Shown one piece after another: positions 46,170-55,373 of a stretch of DNA of 64,000 nt. The notes beneath the pieces were generated by a model, which had not been told where the DNA came from, made no database searches, and worked only from the letters and a program-made list of their open reading frames with translations. The DNA is from Pseudoalteromonas sp. MEBiC 03607 (lineage in GTDB: Bacteria; Pseudomonadota; Gammaproteobacteria; Enterobacterales; Alteromonadaceae). A program made the translations under genes and the position numbers. The DNA is taken from assembly GCF_004792295.1 (NCBI RefSeq), contig NZ_SRRY01000001.1, forward strand, positions 2,859,501 to 2,923,500. Reading direction: 5' to 3'. Positions within the stretch are counted from its first letter, which is position 1. Each line of letters begins with the position of its first letter.

Positions 46170-49100
46170 TTATGCATGTGCCATTTGCACAGCTTGTTCT
46201 ATATCTACAGCAACCATTCGTGAAACACCCGGTTCAGCCATAGTTACACCGGTCAATCTGCCTGCCATTTCCATGGCAATCTTGTTATGACTGATATAAA
46301 TAAATTGTACTGATTGTGACATCTCTTCTACCAAACGGCAAAAACGACCCACGTTTGCATCATCCAATGGCGCATCCACTTCATCTAGCATACAGAATGG
46401 AGCTGGATTGAGCCTGAATATTGAAAACACTAATGATAATGCGGTCAGCGCTTTTTCTCCACCACTAAGCAGGTGAATTGTCGAATTTTTCTTGCCTGGT
46501 GGCCTTGCCATGATGCTTACCCCACTTTCGAGTAGATCATCACTGGTCAATTCAAGGTAGGCACTACCACCGCCAAACACTTTCGGGAATAATTCCCCAA
46601 AGTCTGTATTTACTTGTTCAAACGTGGCCTTAAAACGGTTTTTTGTTTCTCGGTCAATTTTTTGAATCGCCCCTTCAAGGGTATTTAACGCTTGTGTTAA
46701 ATCATCAAGCTGCTGATTTAAATAATCACTACGCTGCTTGGCCTGCTCAAATTCATCAATTGCTGCTAAGTTTACTGCGCCAAGCTCATTTAAAGCTTGG
46801 GTGGTTTTAGTCAACATAGCTTGCATACTATTTAAATTGGCACTGTCAGGCAGTTCTTCAAGTACTGTTTTTAAATTTTGTTCAAGTTCTTCAAGTGGCT
46901 CTAGAGCAGCTTGTGCTTTAACGATTAAACTTTGCTCATCCAGTGCCAATGCTTGCAACTGCTCTTGTAACGTCACCAACTCAGATTGCGACGATTTCAG
47001 CGCTGTTTGCTTATCAGCAAGCTCCTTTTTAGCTTGACTCAAGGCCGCTTGCAAGTTTTTCAGCTCAACGTCACTTTGTTGATGCTTTTCAAGCAATAGC
47101 ATGATTTGCTCTGCCACCTCTTCAAGCGGGATCACTAACTCTTCTAGTTGCTCATTAAGTTCTAACACAGCCTCACTTGCAGCACTTTGGGCGGCATTGG
47201 CGTGTTGCAATTTGGTTTCGCTAAGTTGACACTCACTGCGAGCTTTTTGCTCAGCCAAATTTGCTTGGTGAGCCTGCGTTTTATATTGCTCAAGCTGAGA
47301 CGCAACTTGGCGATAGTTGTTATTTGCCTCAGTTTGTCGTTGTTTAGCCTGCTCGAGTTCTGTTTCCAGCGTTAATTGCTGCTCTAGCAATTGCTCAAGT
47401 AAACTCTGCTGGGCTTGTTGCTGCTCATCGGCATTTTGCTTTTGCTCAGCCAGTAAGGTTTCACGCTGTTGTAACTTAACAAGCTGGTTTTGCCACTGCG
47501 TTTGCTGCTCAAGCAACATATCGCGTCGAGTGCTAGCCGATGCAATCTGCTGAGCCGCTTGGTGAATTCGCTCTCTGTGTTGCTCTTTGTCAACGATGAG
47601 CGTTTTCTTATGTGCTAGATGCTCGTTTAGCAATTGCTGCTTGGTTTCTAATTGCTCGTTGAGCTCTTCATCTAACTGCTGTGCATCGCTAAGCTGAGCA
47701 TGCTTTAAAAGCAAAGAATTGTCGGCGTCTTTATTGGCATCGGTGTGAAAGTTACGACCATGAATACAGCCTTCTTCATCAATCACTGCCAGCCAATATG
47801 GATCCGCCAAAATAGCGTCATCAAAACAAGGTTGAAATGCAAACCGTGCTAATAAATCAGGGTAAGCACCCGATTCGATATAATTAGCTAATGACTCTTT
47901 TGGCACAGCCGCACACTCATTAGCAGGCCAAACACTGTTAGCCTCTTTATGTTGACTGACCTTTAGATGCTCAAGGCCAAGTAGGGCTTGTTCAATTAGC
48001 GGCTCAAAGCCAGAAGCCACCTTTAACTGCACCAATAGAGAGACACTTTCGCTGTCGGTTTGCTCTGATAACAAAGAGTTAAGCGCTGCAATACTGGCTT
48101 TGTTTTCATTACTATGCTGTTGAACCCGTCTAAAATCTTGCTCTAAATGCTGTTGCTCTTTATCAGCTTGTTCTAGATTCTGAGTGAGCTTATTAAGCGC
48201 ACTTTGCTGCTGAGCAAGCTCTTTAGTCAGTGTTTGAATATGCTGTTGTTGCTCAGCAATTTGCGCTGCAACAGGAGTTGCTTCAAGCTCACTAATTTCA
48301 GCGTCAAGTTGTGCCTGCTGAGATTCAAGTTGCGCAACAGTTTGGGCAAAGTGAGCCTGTTGACTCTTTGCAACGGTAATATCACTAGCATGAGTTTGAT
48401 TCTTTTGTAAGGTGCTTTGGTATTGCTCATCAGCACTTTGTTTATACTGATGTTGTTCAGCAACTTGTTGCTCTACCTCTGCAACTTGCTCAGCGCACAG
48501 TAAACTTTGCTCAATCGCTTCTTGTAGCAGCTCTTGTAACATTACAGCCGATGCATGTTGCTCTTCTTGCAGCTCTTTGTTTTGTAACTGCAGTTGTTGC
48601 TGTTTGATAAGGTTTTGGCTAAGTGTTTGTTGTTGCTGCTTTAGGCTAATCTGTTGCTGCTCTTTGCGCGTTAACTCAGTGTGTGTTTGATGCTGAGCCT
48701 GCTGAGCATCTTGCAATTTTTGCTGCTCAAGTTGCACCTGATTTTCAAGACTTGCTAACACATCATCATGGCCGGAATGCGCTTCTTTAAAGAACTGGAT
48801 TTGCTCTTTAAGTTTATTGATTTGCTCAGCTTTATCGATTTGTTGTTGGTGTAACTTCTGCCACTTTAAAACCGCAATTTGCCCTTTTAAGGTGCGCTCA
48901 GTGGCTTTTAGCTCTCGGTATTTTTTTGCTTCGACTGATTGCACTGCAAGTTTATCGAGCTGTGTTTGCAACTCCTGCCTTACATCAAGCAGTCGCTCAA
49001 GGTTTTCGCGGGTGCTTTTAATGCGGGTTTGCGTTTCACGACGACGCTCTTTGTATTTTGAAACTCCCGCGGCTTCTTCTAAAAAAACACGCAAGTCAGC

Positions 49101-49571
49101 CGGTTTGCTCTCAATTAAACGCGAGATCATGCCCTGCTCTATAATCGCATAGCTGCGCGGGCCAAGACCTGTTCCTAAGAAGATATCGGTAATATCACGC
49201 TTACGGCATTTACTACCATTTAGAAAATAAATTGACTGACCATCTCGGGTCACTAAGCGCTTAATCGCCACTTGGTTTCGATCAGCAAAGGTATTCGGTA
49301 AATGGCCACTGGTGTTATCAAACACCAACTCAACAGAGGCTTGTGAAATAGGTTTTCGATTAGTTGAGCCGTTAAAAATAACATCGGTCATGGCATCGCC
49401 ACGTAAGTTTTTAGCTGAGCTTTCACCTAGCACCCAACGCACTGCATCGATGACATTTGATTTGCCACAGCCGTTCGGGCCGACAACACATGTCATCTGA
49501 TCAGGAAATGGGATCTTAGTGGGTTCAACAAACGATTTGAAACCCGCTAATTTTATGGTGCTTAAGCGCAT
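46170..49571 (-). CDS. smc: Chromosome partition protein Smc
   Basis: This 1133-residue SMC ATPase condenses and segregates the chromosome with ScpA/ScpB. Walker A GPNGCGKSNVID is at 32-43, the signature LLSGGEKALTALSL and Walker B FCMLDEVDAPLDD are near the C-terminus. Between them lie two long Gln/Glu-rich coiled coils and a hinge (about 490-615). Most gammaproteobacteria of the enteric group use MukB instead, so Smc points to Alteromonadales-like ancestry. No scpA/scpB are in the window. Confidence 0.97.
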   Translation of the reverse strand: MRLSTIKLAGFKSFVEPTKIPFPDQMTCVVGPNGCGKSNVIDAVRWVLGESSAKNLRGDAMTDVIFNGSTNRKPISQASVELVFDNTSGHLPNTFADRNQVAIKRLVTRDGQSIYFLNGSKCRKRDITDIFLGTGLGPRSYAIIEQGMISRLIESKPADLRVFLEEAAGVSKYKERRRETQTRIKSTRENLERLLDVRQELQTQLDKLAVQSVEAKKYRELKATERTLKGQIAVLKWQKLHQQQIDKAEQINKLKEQIQFFKEAHSGHDDVLASLENQVQLEQQKLQDAQQAQHQTHTELTRKEQQQISLKQQQQTLSQNLIKQQQLQLQNKELQEEQHASAVMLQELLQEAIEQSLLCAEQVAEVEQQVAEQHQYKQSADEQYQSTLQKNQTHASDITVAKSQQAHFAQTVAQLESQQAQLDAEISELEATPVAAQIAEQQQHIQTLTKELAQQQSALNKLTQNLEQADKEQQHLEQDFRRVQQHSNENKASIAALNSLLSEQTDSESVSLLVQLKVASGFEPLIEQALLGLEHLKVSQHKEANSVWPANECAAVPKESLANYIESGAYPDLLARFAFQPCFDDAILADPYWLAVIDEEGCIHGRNFHTDANKDADNSLLLKHAQLSDAQQLDEELNEQLETKQQLLNEHLAHKKTLIVDKEQHRERIHQAAQQIASASTRRDMLLEQQTQWQNQLVKLQQRETLLAEQKQNADEQQQAQQSLLEQLLEQQLTLETELEQAKQRQTEANNNYRQVASQLEQYKTQAHQANLAEQKARSECQLSETKLQHANAAQSAASEAVLELNEQLEELVIPLEEVAEQIMLLLEKHQQSDVELKNLQAALSQAKKELADKQTALKSSQSELVTLQEQLQALALDEQSLIVKAQAALEPLEELEQNLKTVLEELPDSANLNSMQAMLTKTTQALNELGAVNLAAIDEFEQAKQRSDYLNQQLDDLTQALNTLEGAIQKIDRETKNRFKATFEQVNTDFGELFPKVFGGGSAYLELTSDDLLESGVSIMARPPGKKNSTIHLLSGGEKALTALSLVFSIFRLNPAPFCMLDEVDAPLDDANVGRFCRLVEEMSQSVQFIYISHNKIAMEMAGRLTGVTMAEPGVSRMVAVDIEQAVQMAHA

Positions 49572-49631
49572 CTAATTGTTTTACCGATTTTTATTGTTAT
49601 TCTTCAATTTAACCCACTTTAGGGTAAAAGG

Positions 49632-50363
49632 TTAAGCGTGGCGCTTAAAATTATCTAAAATAATACCCGTTGCCATGGCTACATTAAGCGATTCTGCTTG
49701 GCCATAAGCCGGAATAGTGATTTTATCAGTAACTAAGCTTTCGCAATCAGCACGAATACCATGAGATTCACTGCCCATGAGTAATACGGCATCTTGCTTA
49801 AGAGCAGTTTTGTGAATGTTCTCACCTTCTAAAAATGCACCATACACTGGGAGTTTTAGGCTTGGTAAGTAACTGGTTAAATCAGTTTGTGAGACACTCA
49901 CGCGAGCAAATGACCCCATAGTTGCGCTAATAGTTTTCGGATTATAAGCATCCGCACTGTCTGTGCTGGTAACAATATGCTTAATACCATACCAATCAGC
50001 AACACGAATAATGGTACCTAAATTACCCGGATCCGACACTCCATCAAGGGCTAAAATAAGTCCTGATGTTGGTAATGCTTGCTCACTTGGCATATCAACA
50101 ACGGCAATTGCGGCGTTGTTACTCACCAGCGTGCTGGCTTTAGTTAGGCTGTCTTCATCTGCTTCAATGACTTGATGGGCTGCAAGCGCTGTTTGATGCG
50201 CAGAAATAAATGCAGGAGTCGCAAAAATATGAGCAATACTTAAACCACTGTTTAGTAATTCAAGTACATTTTTTTCGCCTTGAACAAGGTACTGGTTATA
50301 TTGCTTACGGTATTTCTTCTGACCTAATGCACGAATTAGTTTCAGTTGGTTTTTTGAAATCAT
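49632..50363 (-). CDS. TrmH/SpoU-family RNA 2'-O-methyltransferase
   Basis: The 243-residue SPOUT methyltransferase has an N-terminal L30e-like substrate-binding domain (about 1-95) and the knotted catalytic domain with motifs NLGTIIRVADWYG (about 116-128), LLMGSESHGI (about 191-200) and ESLNVAMATGIIL (about 221-233). It adds a 2'-O-methyl to rRNA or tRNA; the site is not predictable. It stands alone between smc and the yqcA operon. Confidence 0.88.
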   Translation of the reverse strand: MISKNQLKLIRALGQKKYRKQYNQYLVQGEKNVLELLNSGLSIAHIFATPAFISAHQTALAAHQVIEADEDSLTKASTLVSNNAAIAVVDMPSEQALPTSGLILALDGVSDPGNLGTIIRVADWYGIKHIVTSTDSADAYNPKTISATMGSFARVSVSQTDLTSYLPSLKLPVYGAFLEGENIHKTALKQDAVLLMGSESHGIRADCESLVTDKITIPAYGQAESLNVAMATGIILDNFKRHA

Positions 50364-50480
50364 AACAGCCTCATAAAATGATGGTTTAGTATATCAGATT
50401 CTGTACTCGAAAAACCAAGGGGAAAGTGCCAATTGCTTATTCAATCAGCACTTTTAAGAGACACTAGCTAATAAGAGTCA

Positions 50481-50927
50481 TTAACTAATTTTCGTCAGCC
50501 ATTCATTTAACCATGGCTCAGTAACAGGCCAAGGCTCAAAATCTTCGCAAGCATCAATTTCTAAACGATGACCAACAGGTTTTGCCTGTAAATCGCGAAA
50601 TAGCTCATCAAAGCTGCGACCTGCACCACAAAACGTATCGCCATAACTGCGGTCGCCCATAGCAATAATGCCGTATTGCTTGCCTGTTAACATAGGGAAT
50701 TGATCGTTTAATTGGCTATATAAAGCGACTAAGTTATCAGGAATATCACCCTGACCCGTTGTTGATGTGATCACCAAAATATGTGACGCAGCCAGCATGT
50801 CATCAACCCTGCCATTTTCAACTAATTGCGCTTGATGCTCTGACTTTTCAATAACTTCAATAACTTGTTCGCTTAAACGCTCAGCACCGCCGTAGACACT
50901 GCCGACAAAAATACTAATGGTTGCCAT
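50481..50927 (-). CDS. yqcA: Flavodoxin YqcA
   Basis: The 148-residue flavodoxin has the FMN phosphate loop in FVGSVYGGAE (about 6-15) and isoalloxazine-binding loops STTGQGD (about 50) and AMGDRSYGDTFCGAG (about 85-99). The start at 50927 has AAGGA upstream; an earlier frame start lies inside truC. The gene order yqcC-truC-yqcA matches E. coli, supporting the name. Its 5' end overlaps the truC stop region by about 14 bases. Confidence 0.9.
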   Translation of the reverse strand: MATISIFVGSVYGGAERLSEQVIEVIEKSEHQAQLVENGRVDDMLAASHILVITSTTGQGDIPDNLVALYSQLNDQFPMLTGKQYGIIAMGDRSYGDTFCGAGRSFDELFRDLQAKPVGHRLEIDACEDFEPWPVTEPWLNEWLTKIS

Positions 50928-51687
50928 AATAATCCTTTTCTTCTGTTGGCCAGCCAAGTTGCTGGCAAATCGTTAACATTGCATCGCCTAATGGCGCTCT
51001 AATTGTTATTGGTTGCTTGCTATAAGGGTGCACAAACTTTAATTCAGAGGCAAATAACATTAAACGACGAAGCTGAAAATGCTCTCTAAAAAATTGATTA
51101 TGCTGATTATCACCATGATTTACATCACCAATAATAGGCAATGATAAATGTTTTAAATGACGACGAATTTGATGTTTGCGGCCAGTTTTTGGAAAACACT
51201 CCACCAGCGAGTAACGAACTGTTGGGTACTTACCAATTGGAATAGGTAGGCTTGCTTGGTGCAGGCAATGAAATTGCGTTTGTGCTTCTTGCGGCGCTTT
51301 ATCTTGATCAGCAAACTTATCGGCAATTTTATCAAGCTCTTCTTTTAAAGGTTTATCTAAGAAGATTGATTCGTTTAAAAAGCCTCTAACTAAGGCTAAA
51401 TAACGCTTTTCAATTTGCCCATCAATAAATAACTGGTTCATGTCACGGGCTGCTTCTGAGCTTAACGCAAACAGTAATACGCCTGACGTTGGTCTATCTA
51501 AACGATGAACAGGAAACACGTGTTGACCAATTTGGTCACGCAGCATTTGCATTGCAAATTGGGTTTCGTGTTTATCTAAGAACGAACGGTGAACCAATAA
51601 ACCTGACGGTTTATCAATCGCGATGTAATTTTCATCGCGGTACAGAATCGTTAACTCGTCAAATTGTGGCTTAACAATCTCTTGCAT
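50914..51687 (-). CDS. truC: tRNA pseudouridine(65) synthase TruC
   Basis: TruC makes pseudouridine 65 in tRNA-Ile and tRNA-Asp. This RluA-family protein has the catalytic Asp in VHRLDRPTSGVLLF (about 60) and family motifs DEDYIAIDKPSGLLVH-like at the N-terminus and GRKHQIRRHLKHL near 180. ATG at 51687 starts one base after the yqcC stop; a GTG twelve bases upstream would overlap yqcC. The length (257) agrees with E. coli TruC (260). Confidence 0.94.
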   Translation of the reverse strand: MQEIVKPQFDELTILYRDENYIAIDKPSGLLVHRSFLDKHETQFAMQMLRDQIGQHVFPVHRLDRPTSGVLLFALSSEAARDMNQLFIDGQIEKRYLALVRGFLNESIFLDKPLKEELDKIADKFADQDKAPQEAQTQFHCLHQASLPIPIGKYPTVRYSLVECFPKTGRKHQIRRHLKHLSLPIIGDVNHGDNQHNQFFREHFQLRRLMLFASELKFVHPYSKQPITIRAPLGDAMLTICQQLGWPTEEKDYYGNH

Positions 51688-51688
51688 G

Positions 51689-52003
51689 TTAGTTATCACT
51701 TAAAAGTTGATCGAGTTTTTGTAAAACGGCAATCACATCATTTCCGCCACTATGTTGTGCCAGCATCATTTCAGCCATAGGCGCAATTACAAAATTACGG
51801 GGTAAAGGCTGAGCATGTGCTATGAGAGCGTGCATTTTTTCAAGAAAAACAAATTGCAGCCATTGCTCAAAAGCCATAGTGTCGTGGCAAAACGGTACAC
51901 TAGAATTGAGCGCACTTGGGTCAATAGCTGTTGTTTGCCAAAGTGAATGGCGTTGTAATGTGGATTCTAATTCGCGCAGCAGCGCCAAAGTCTGTTGATG
52001 CAT
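51689..52003 (-). CDS. yqcC: YqcC-family protein
   Basis: The 104-residue helical protein matches YqcC (QTLALLRELESTLQ ... PFCHDTMAFEQWLQFVFLEKM ... LPRNFVIAPMAE). YqcC function is unknown in any organism; a helical fold has been solved. It leads the yqcC-truC-yqcA operon exactly as in E. coli, divergent from the DUF3549 gene. Confidence 0.9.
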   Translation of the reverse strand: MHQQTLALLRELESTLQRHSLWQTTAIDPSALNSSVPFCHDTMAFEQWLQFVFLEKMHALIAHAQPLPRNFVIAPMAEMMLAQHSGGNDVIAVLQKLDQLLSDN

Positions 52004-52129
52004 TGTAAAACTCTTAATACCTTTTTACTTAGGGAAGGTAAACAGACCCTAGTATACCCTGTTCCAAGGCGCCATGGTATGGCGTATAATTCGCGGCTGA
52101 TATAGATTAATAACGGTAATTGAGATTTT

Positions 52130-53158
52130 ATGACTGAGCAGATCGCCACACTAGGGCAACTTCTGGATGCAGCAGGTACCACTTGGCGTGCCTTCGATAT
52201 TGGCAGACACATCACGAAATTAGACAAAAAACAATTTCTTGCCATTGAAGAAACAAAAATCCCTTACCCATACCCGCTTGCTGGTCATGCTTGGCTTGCT
52301 ATTCAATTTTGGGATGTAAAAGCATCTAAAGAACCTTATGTATGGTTTTTAAAATTCCCACTTGATGAGCAAAGCCGTCTTGTAAGCGCAAGCCGCGACC
52401 ATTTCGCTAATATGGTTATTGAAGCACTTGGTACAGAAATTACCGGCGAAAATGCCGAAGGCAAACTTGATAACAACCCGTATGTATTTACGCCAAACGC
52501 TAACAAGCTAGCAGCATTTAATGCGCAGGTTAAATGTTTACTTAAGCAAAGTGCTTCACAGTATTACGAATATGCTCAGCTGTATTTTTCAGGCAAACTG
52601 GGTTTTGATAATTGGCAAAGTGTTGCAGTACAAGGTATTGCTGACTTTGCGATGCGTTTAGATAACGACACCAATTTAGCAAATCTACAAGCCGCTTGGG
52701 GGCAATTACCAGTCGAAGTATTACAGCCGCTGAGTGCAATGCTTGAACATGTGGCAATCGAACCCGTGTTTGCAGAGCAATTGTTAGCCTATGGTTTAAA
52801 TGCGATAGAGCAAAAAGATGACATCGCCCTTGTTGCAGCTCTTAGAAGCTTATCAAAAACACCAGCGCAAGGTTTAACTGCGCAATTGGTTGATGCTGTA
52901 TTGCGCTCTGATATGAACACCCAGTCAGATGTACTATTAACGATTGCAGGGCGTTGTTTTAGCACCCTTGAAGACCCAGAGCGCTTACATGTGTTTATGG
53001 ATTGCTGTGCGCACCATACTGAGATTGAACAACTGTTTGTGAGTATTTTCACCGATTTAGTTGCAATTCCTAGTATTCGCCCTCACCTACTAGGTTTATT
53101 AAGAAAAGAAAATCGTAGCGAAACACTCGCTCGCGCAATTGGAAGGTTATTCTCGTAA
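52130..53158 (+). CDS. DUF3549 family protein
   Basis: The 342-residue soluble protein matches DUF3549 at the N-terminus (TLGQLLDAAGTTWRAFDIGRHITKL) and in the IPYPYPLAGHAWLAIQFWD block (about 44-62). The C-terminal half is helical and repeat-like. The function is unknown; the family is confined to marine gammaproteobacteria and usually lies upstream of a DUF3301 gene, as here (next ATG directly after its stop). Confidence 0.85.
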   Translation: MTEQIATLGQLLDAAGTTWRAFDIGRHITKLDKKQFLAIEETKIPYPYPLAGHAWLAIQFWDVKASKEPYVWFLKFPLDEQSRLVSASRDHFANMVIEALGTEITGENAEGKLDNNPYVFTPNANKLAAFNAQVKCLLKQSASQYYEYAQLYFSGKLGFDNWQSVAVQGIADFAMRLDNDTNLANLQAAWGQLPVEVLQPLSAMLEHVAIEPVFAEQLLAYGLNAIEQKDDIALVAALRSLSKTPAQGLTAQLVDAVLRSDMNTQSDVLLTIAGRCFSTLEDPERLHVFMDCCAHHTEIEQLFVSIFTDLVAIPSIRPHLLGLLRKENRSETLARAIGRLFS

Positions 53159-53458
53159 ATGGCAGGCTTGTGGACACTCATCATCATTGGCAGCATCATC
53201 TACTTTTTTTGGTTAAACAGAAAAGTAGCCGAAGCAGCTAACCTTCATGCACAAAGACAAATTGAGCAATTGAATGTGCAATTGATGAGTGTTGCTTGCA
53301 ATAAACGCAGAGTGGGCATTTTAAAAAGCGGTAAACCTGGTATTAAAAGCGAGTTTATTTTTGAGTTCTCAAGTGATGGGCAAAGCGTGTATCAAGGCGT
53401 TTTGATCATGGAAAATGAATTACTTAAAAGCGTAGTAATACCGCCGCACAAAATTTAA
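53159..53458 (+). CDS. DUF3301 family membrane protein
   Basis: The 99-residue protein has one N-terminal membrane segment (about 4-18) and a small soluble domain, with the family pattern FFWLNRKVAEAANLHAQRQIEQLNVQLMSVA. Function unknown. It starts immediately after the DUF3549 stop. Confidence 0.85.
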   Translation: MAGLWTLIIIGSIIYFFWLNRKVAEAANLHAQRQIEQLNVQLMSVACNKRRVGILKSGKPGIKSEFIFEFSSDGQSVYQGVLIMENELLKSVVIPPHKI

Positions 53459-53459
53459 G

Positions 53460-53501
53460 TTGCGAGTTGCGAGTTGCGAGTTGCGAGTTGCGAGTTGCGA
53501 G
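53460..53501 (+). repeat. Heptanucleotide microsatellite (TTGCGAG)6
   Basis: Six perfect copies of TTGCGAG start one base after the DUF3301 stop codon and end before a TTTT. The 7-base period could vary by slippage. It lies between two genes and does not change any reading frame. Confidence 0.95.
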
Positions 53502-53540
53502 TTTTACAAAGTAATTGTTGGTGCGAGAAGTATAACCCCC

Positions 53541-53573
53541 AGAAAGAACTAAGGCGTAGCTATTAGCCACGCC
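53541..53573 (-). terminator. Intrinsic terminator of the csrB RNA
   Basis: On the minus strand GGCGTGGCTAATAGCTACGC forms a hairpin (with one internal mismatch) and is followed by TTAGTTCTTTCT. It fits the 3' end of the CsrB-like RNA. Confidence 0.75.
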
Positions 53574-53945
53574 CCAATCTTGCTACTTCCATGATTAAGT
53601 ATCCGTACTTATGCCGAAGCTGCCTTTTTATCTATCCCCTGAACGGGTATACATCCGATACACCCACCATGCTACATCTTGTAACATTTAACACATCCTA
53701 GTGCCGTCCTCTTGCCATCAATGGCTATCCACTTCGTTTTCCAAACGCTCCTTTAGCTTCCTGCTAAATCATCCTTTGGTCAGGCCTTTTCAATCGCTCC
53801 GCGATCGTACTGCATCCTGGCAGTATCCTAGTTCTTCCTTGCTTCCCTAGCACTTGTCCCTTTGCTTCCTGCTAAGCATCTTGCTTTGTTGCCATAATCC
53901 TAATCCTTGGCATCAGTTCAATCATTGAACCTGTGTCTTCTTGAC
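53541..53945 (-). ncRNA. csrB: CsrB-family small regulatory RNA
   Basis: CsrB-type RNAs bind many CsrA (RsmA) dimers through GGA motifs and so relieve CsrA control of carbon, motility and biofilm genes. The minus strand of this otherwise non-coding region has 20 GGA motifs in about 405 bases. Many sit in hairpin loops, for example ATCGCGGAGCGAT, CGTTTGGAAAACG, TTAGCAGGAAGCTAA, ACTGCCAGGATGCAGT and GTACGGATAC. A terminator hairpin closes the 3' end, and a TAAACT -10 element at 53958-53953 places the start near 53945. Gene order (yqcA-truC-yqcC ... csrB ... syd-queF) matches E. coli, where csrB lies between yqcC and syd. End positions are approximate. Confidence 0.93.
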
Positions 53946-54103
53946 ATGATTAAGTTTAGAGAAAAGAGGAAATCTTGATAGGCATAAAAATGAATTTTTT
54001 CTTAGTCACAAAAATGCAAAAAATAATAAATCGTTTAAAATCATTAGAATAAGCTTTTTTGGGTACAGATTTAAAGGCATTAAACTGACAAAGCGCACAG
54101 TAA

Positions 54104-54121
54104 TGTGAGACTTATCTCACA
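54104..54121. promoter_or_regulatory. UvrY/GacA-type response-regulator box upstream of csrB
   Basis: TGTGAGACTTATCTCACA is an 18-base palindrome with the TGTRAG-N6-CTYACA pattern known for GacA/UvrY binding upstream of csrB/rsmZ genes. It lies about 165 bases upstream of the predicted csrB start, in keeping with distant upstream sites in E. coli. It also overlaps the 3' end region of the neighbouring GNAT gene, just outside its stop. Confidence 0.78.
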
Positions 54122-54146
54122 TTACTATTTCCAAAACGTCCTTTCG

Positions 54147-54794
54147 TCAATTTACTGCTTTAAACATTAAGTCTCCTTCGACTTGGTTAAAGCTTAGGGC
54201 TTTGAATACCTCAAACCCTTCAGAACTAAAGAATTCGCGCTGCTCAGGGCGAGTAACAAATACTGCTAAACCACTTGTTTGACTGCTTGACTCAACTAAA
54301 TCATCAAGACCTCGTAGCAGATATCTGCCGAAACCTTGCCCCTGAAAATGTGGATCAACGGCAATGAAGGCTAAAAACAAATAATGGCCCTTGCTCGAAA
54401 GCGCTTCACGGATAGTTCGCTCTTTTTCTATAAGCTGATTAGTCTGCAAATAACCCGCACTGAGCATTAATTTTAAGCGCCAATGCCAATATCGTTCAGC
54501 TTGTAGTTCACTTGCAGAATCAAATACACAGGCAATCGCTTTTAATCTACTTTGCGAGTAAAGACCTATTAATGGCTGTTTTTCTTGCCAGAAACTTGCT
54601 AGCTCTTCACGTACCAAAGCACGTAATTTAGTTTCATATTTACTTGGGTTATCTTGTTGAAAACCTAGTACATTCTGAAGAACAGGGTCGTCATGATAGG
54701 CTTGATAAATAAGGCTTGCGGCAGTGCTGATGTCTTCAGCACTAAGGTATTGCACACTTAAGGTTTCGGGTTCAGCAACTGTCAAAATACTCAT
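54147..54794 (-). CDS. GNAT-family N-acetyltransferase
   Basis: The 215-residue protein has the GNAT fold; the acetyl-CoA-binding motif reads IAVDPHFQGQGFGRYLLRGL (about 139-158), the Q/RxxGxG/A pattern. The N-terminal 130 residues contain the substrate side, with conserved hydrophobic beta-strands. The acceptor (amino acid, peptide or small amine) is unknown. It is transcribed leftward toward csrB; the UvrY box lies just past its stop. Confidence 0.88.
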   Translation of the reverse strand: MSILTVAEPETLSVQYLSAEDISTAASLIYQAYHDDPVLQNVLGFQQDNPSKYETKLRALVREELASFWQEKQPLIGLYSQSRLKAIACVFDSASELQAERYWHWRLKLMLSAGYLQTNQLIEKERTIREALSSKGHYLFLAFIAVDPHFQGQGFGRYLLRGLDDLVESSSQTSGLAVFVTRPEQREFFSSEGFEVFKALSFNQVEGDLMFKAVN

Positions 54795-54941
54795 CCTTTT
54801 ATTTGTTTTATTATTTTCGTACTAGACTATAAGGTATATACCTAACAGCGATTAAAGACAAATTCAGCGTAAGTTAAACTGCGGTTCATCATCATTAAGT
54901 TCAAGCAGTAATAAATATCGCCATACACAAGGAGCAGAACT

Positions 54942-55172
54942 ATGGATACGACAAAACATGACATTTCGACCTTATTTGCACAACTTGGTTTGCCAAGCAA
55001 AGAAAGTGAAATAGATGCTTTCATAGCATCGCATCAACTGTCAGATACCACCCTCTTACAGGATGCTCCATTCTGGGATGAATCTCAGCAGCATTTTTTA
55101 GCTGAATCGCTAGCTGAAGATGGGGCTTGGAGTGAGGTGATTGATGAATTAGACGCGCGACTGCGTCAATAA
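54942..55172 (+). CDS. DUF2789 family protein
   Basis: The 76-residue acidic protein has the DUF2789 pattern (FAQLGLPSKESEIDAFIASH ... LQDAPFWDESQQHFLAESLAEDGAWSEVIDELDARLR). AAGGAG lies seven bases before the ATG. A small helical protein of unknown function. Confidence 0.88.
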   Translation: MDTTKHDISTLFAQLGLPSKESEIDAFIASHQLSDTTLLQDAPFWDESQQHFLAESLAEDGAWSEVIDELDARLRQ

Positions 55173-55373
55173 AAACATGAATGCTTATTTGTGGCCTAAA
55201 TTGCATCTGCTTTTCGGCCACAAATAAGGAAAGTAATTTCACAACACCTCTATTATTGCTACCATACGCGCGCATCGCAGCCATACACTGTGATGTTTTT
55301 TATGCTTGCTCGTTTATTTCATTATGTAATTTTACGAGTTGGTATTAGTCTTTATTAAAGAGTTTATACAAAA

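Noticed and set aside
47187..48463. Several open frames antisense to or within smc
   Set aside because: They sit in the Gln/Glu-rich coiled-coil coding region, which leaves other frames open; no start signals or homology were visible.
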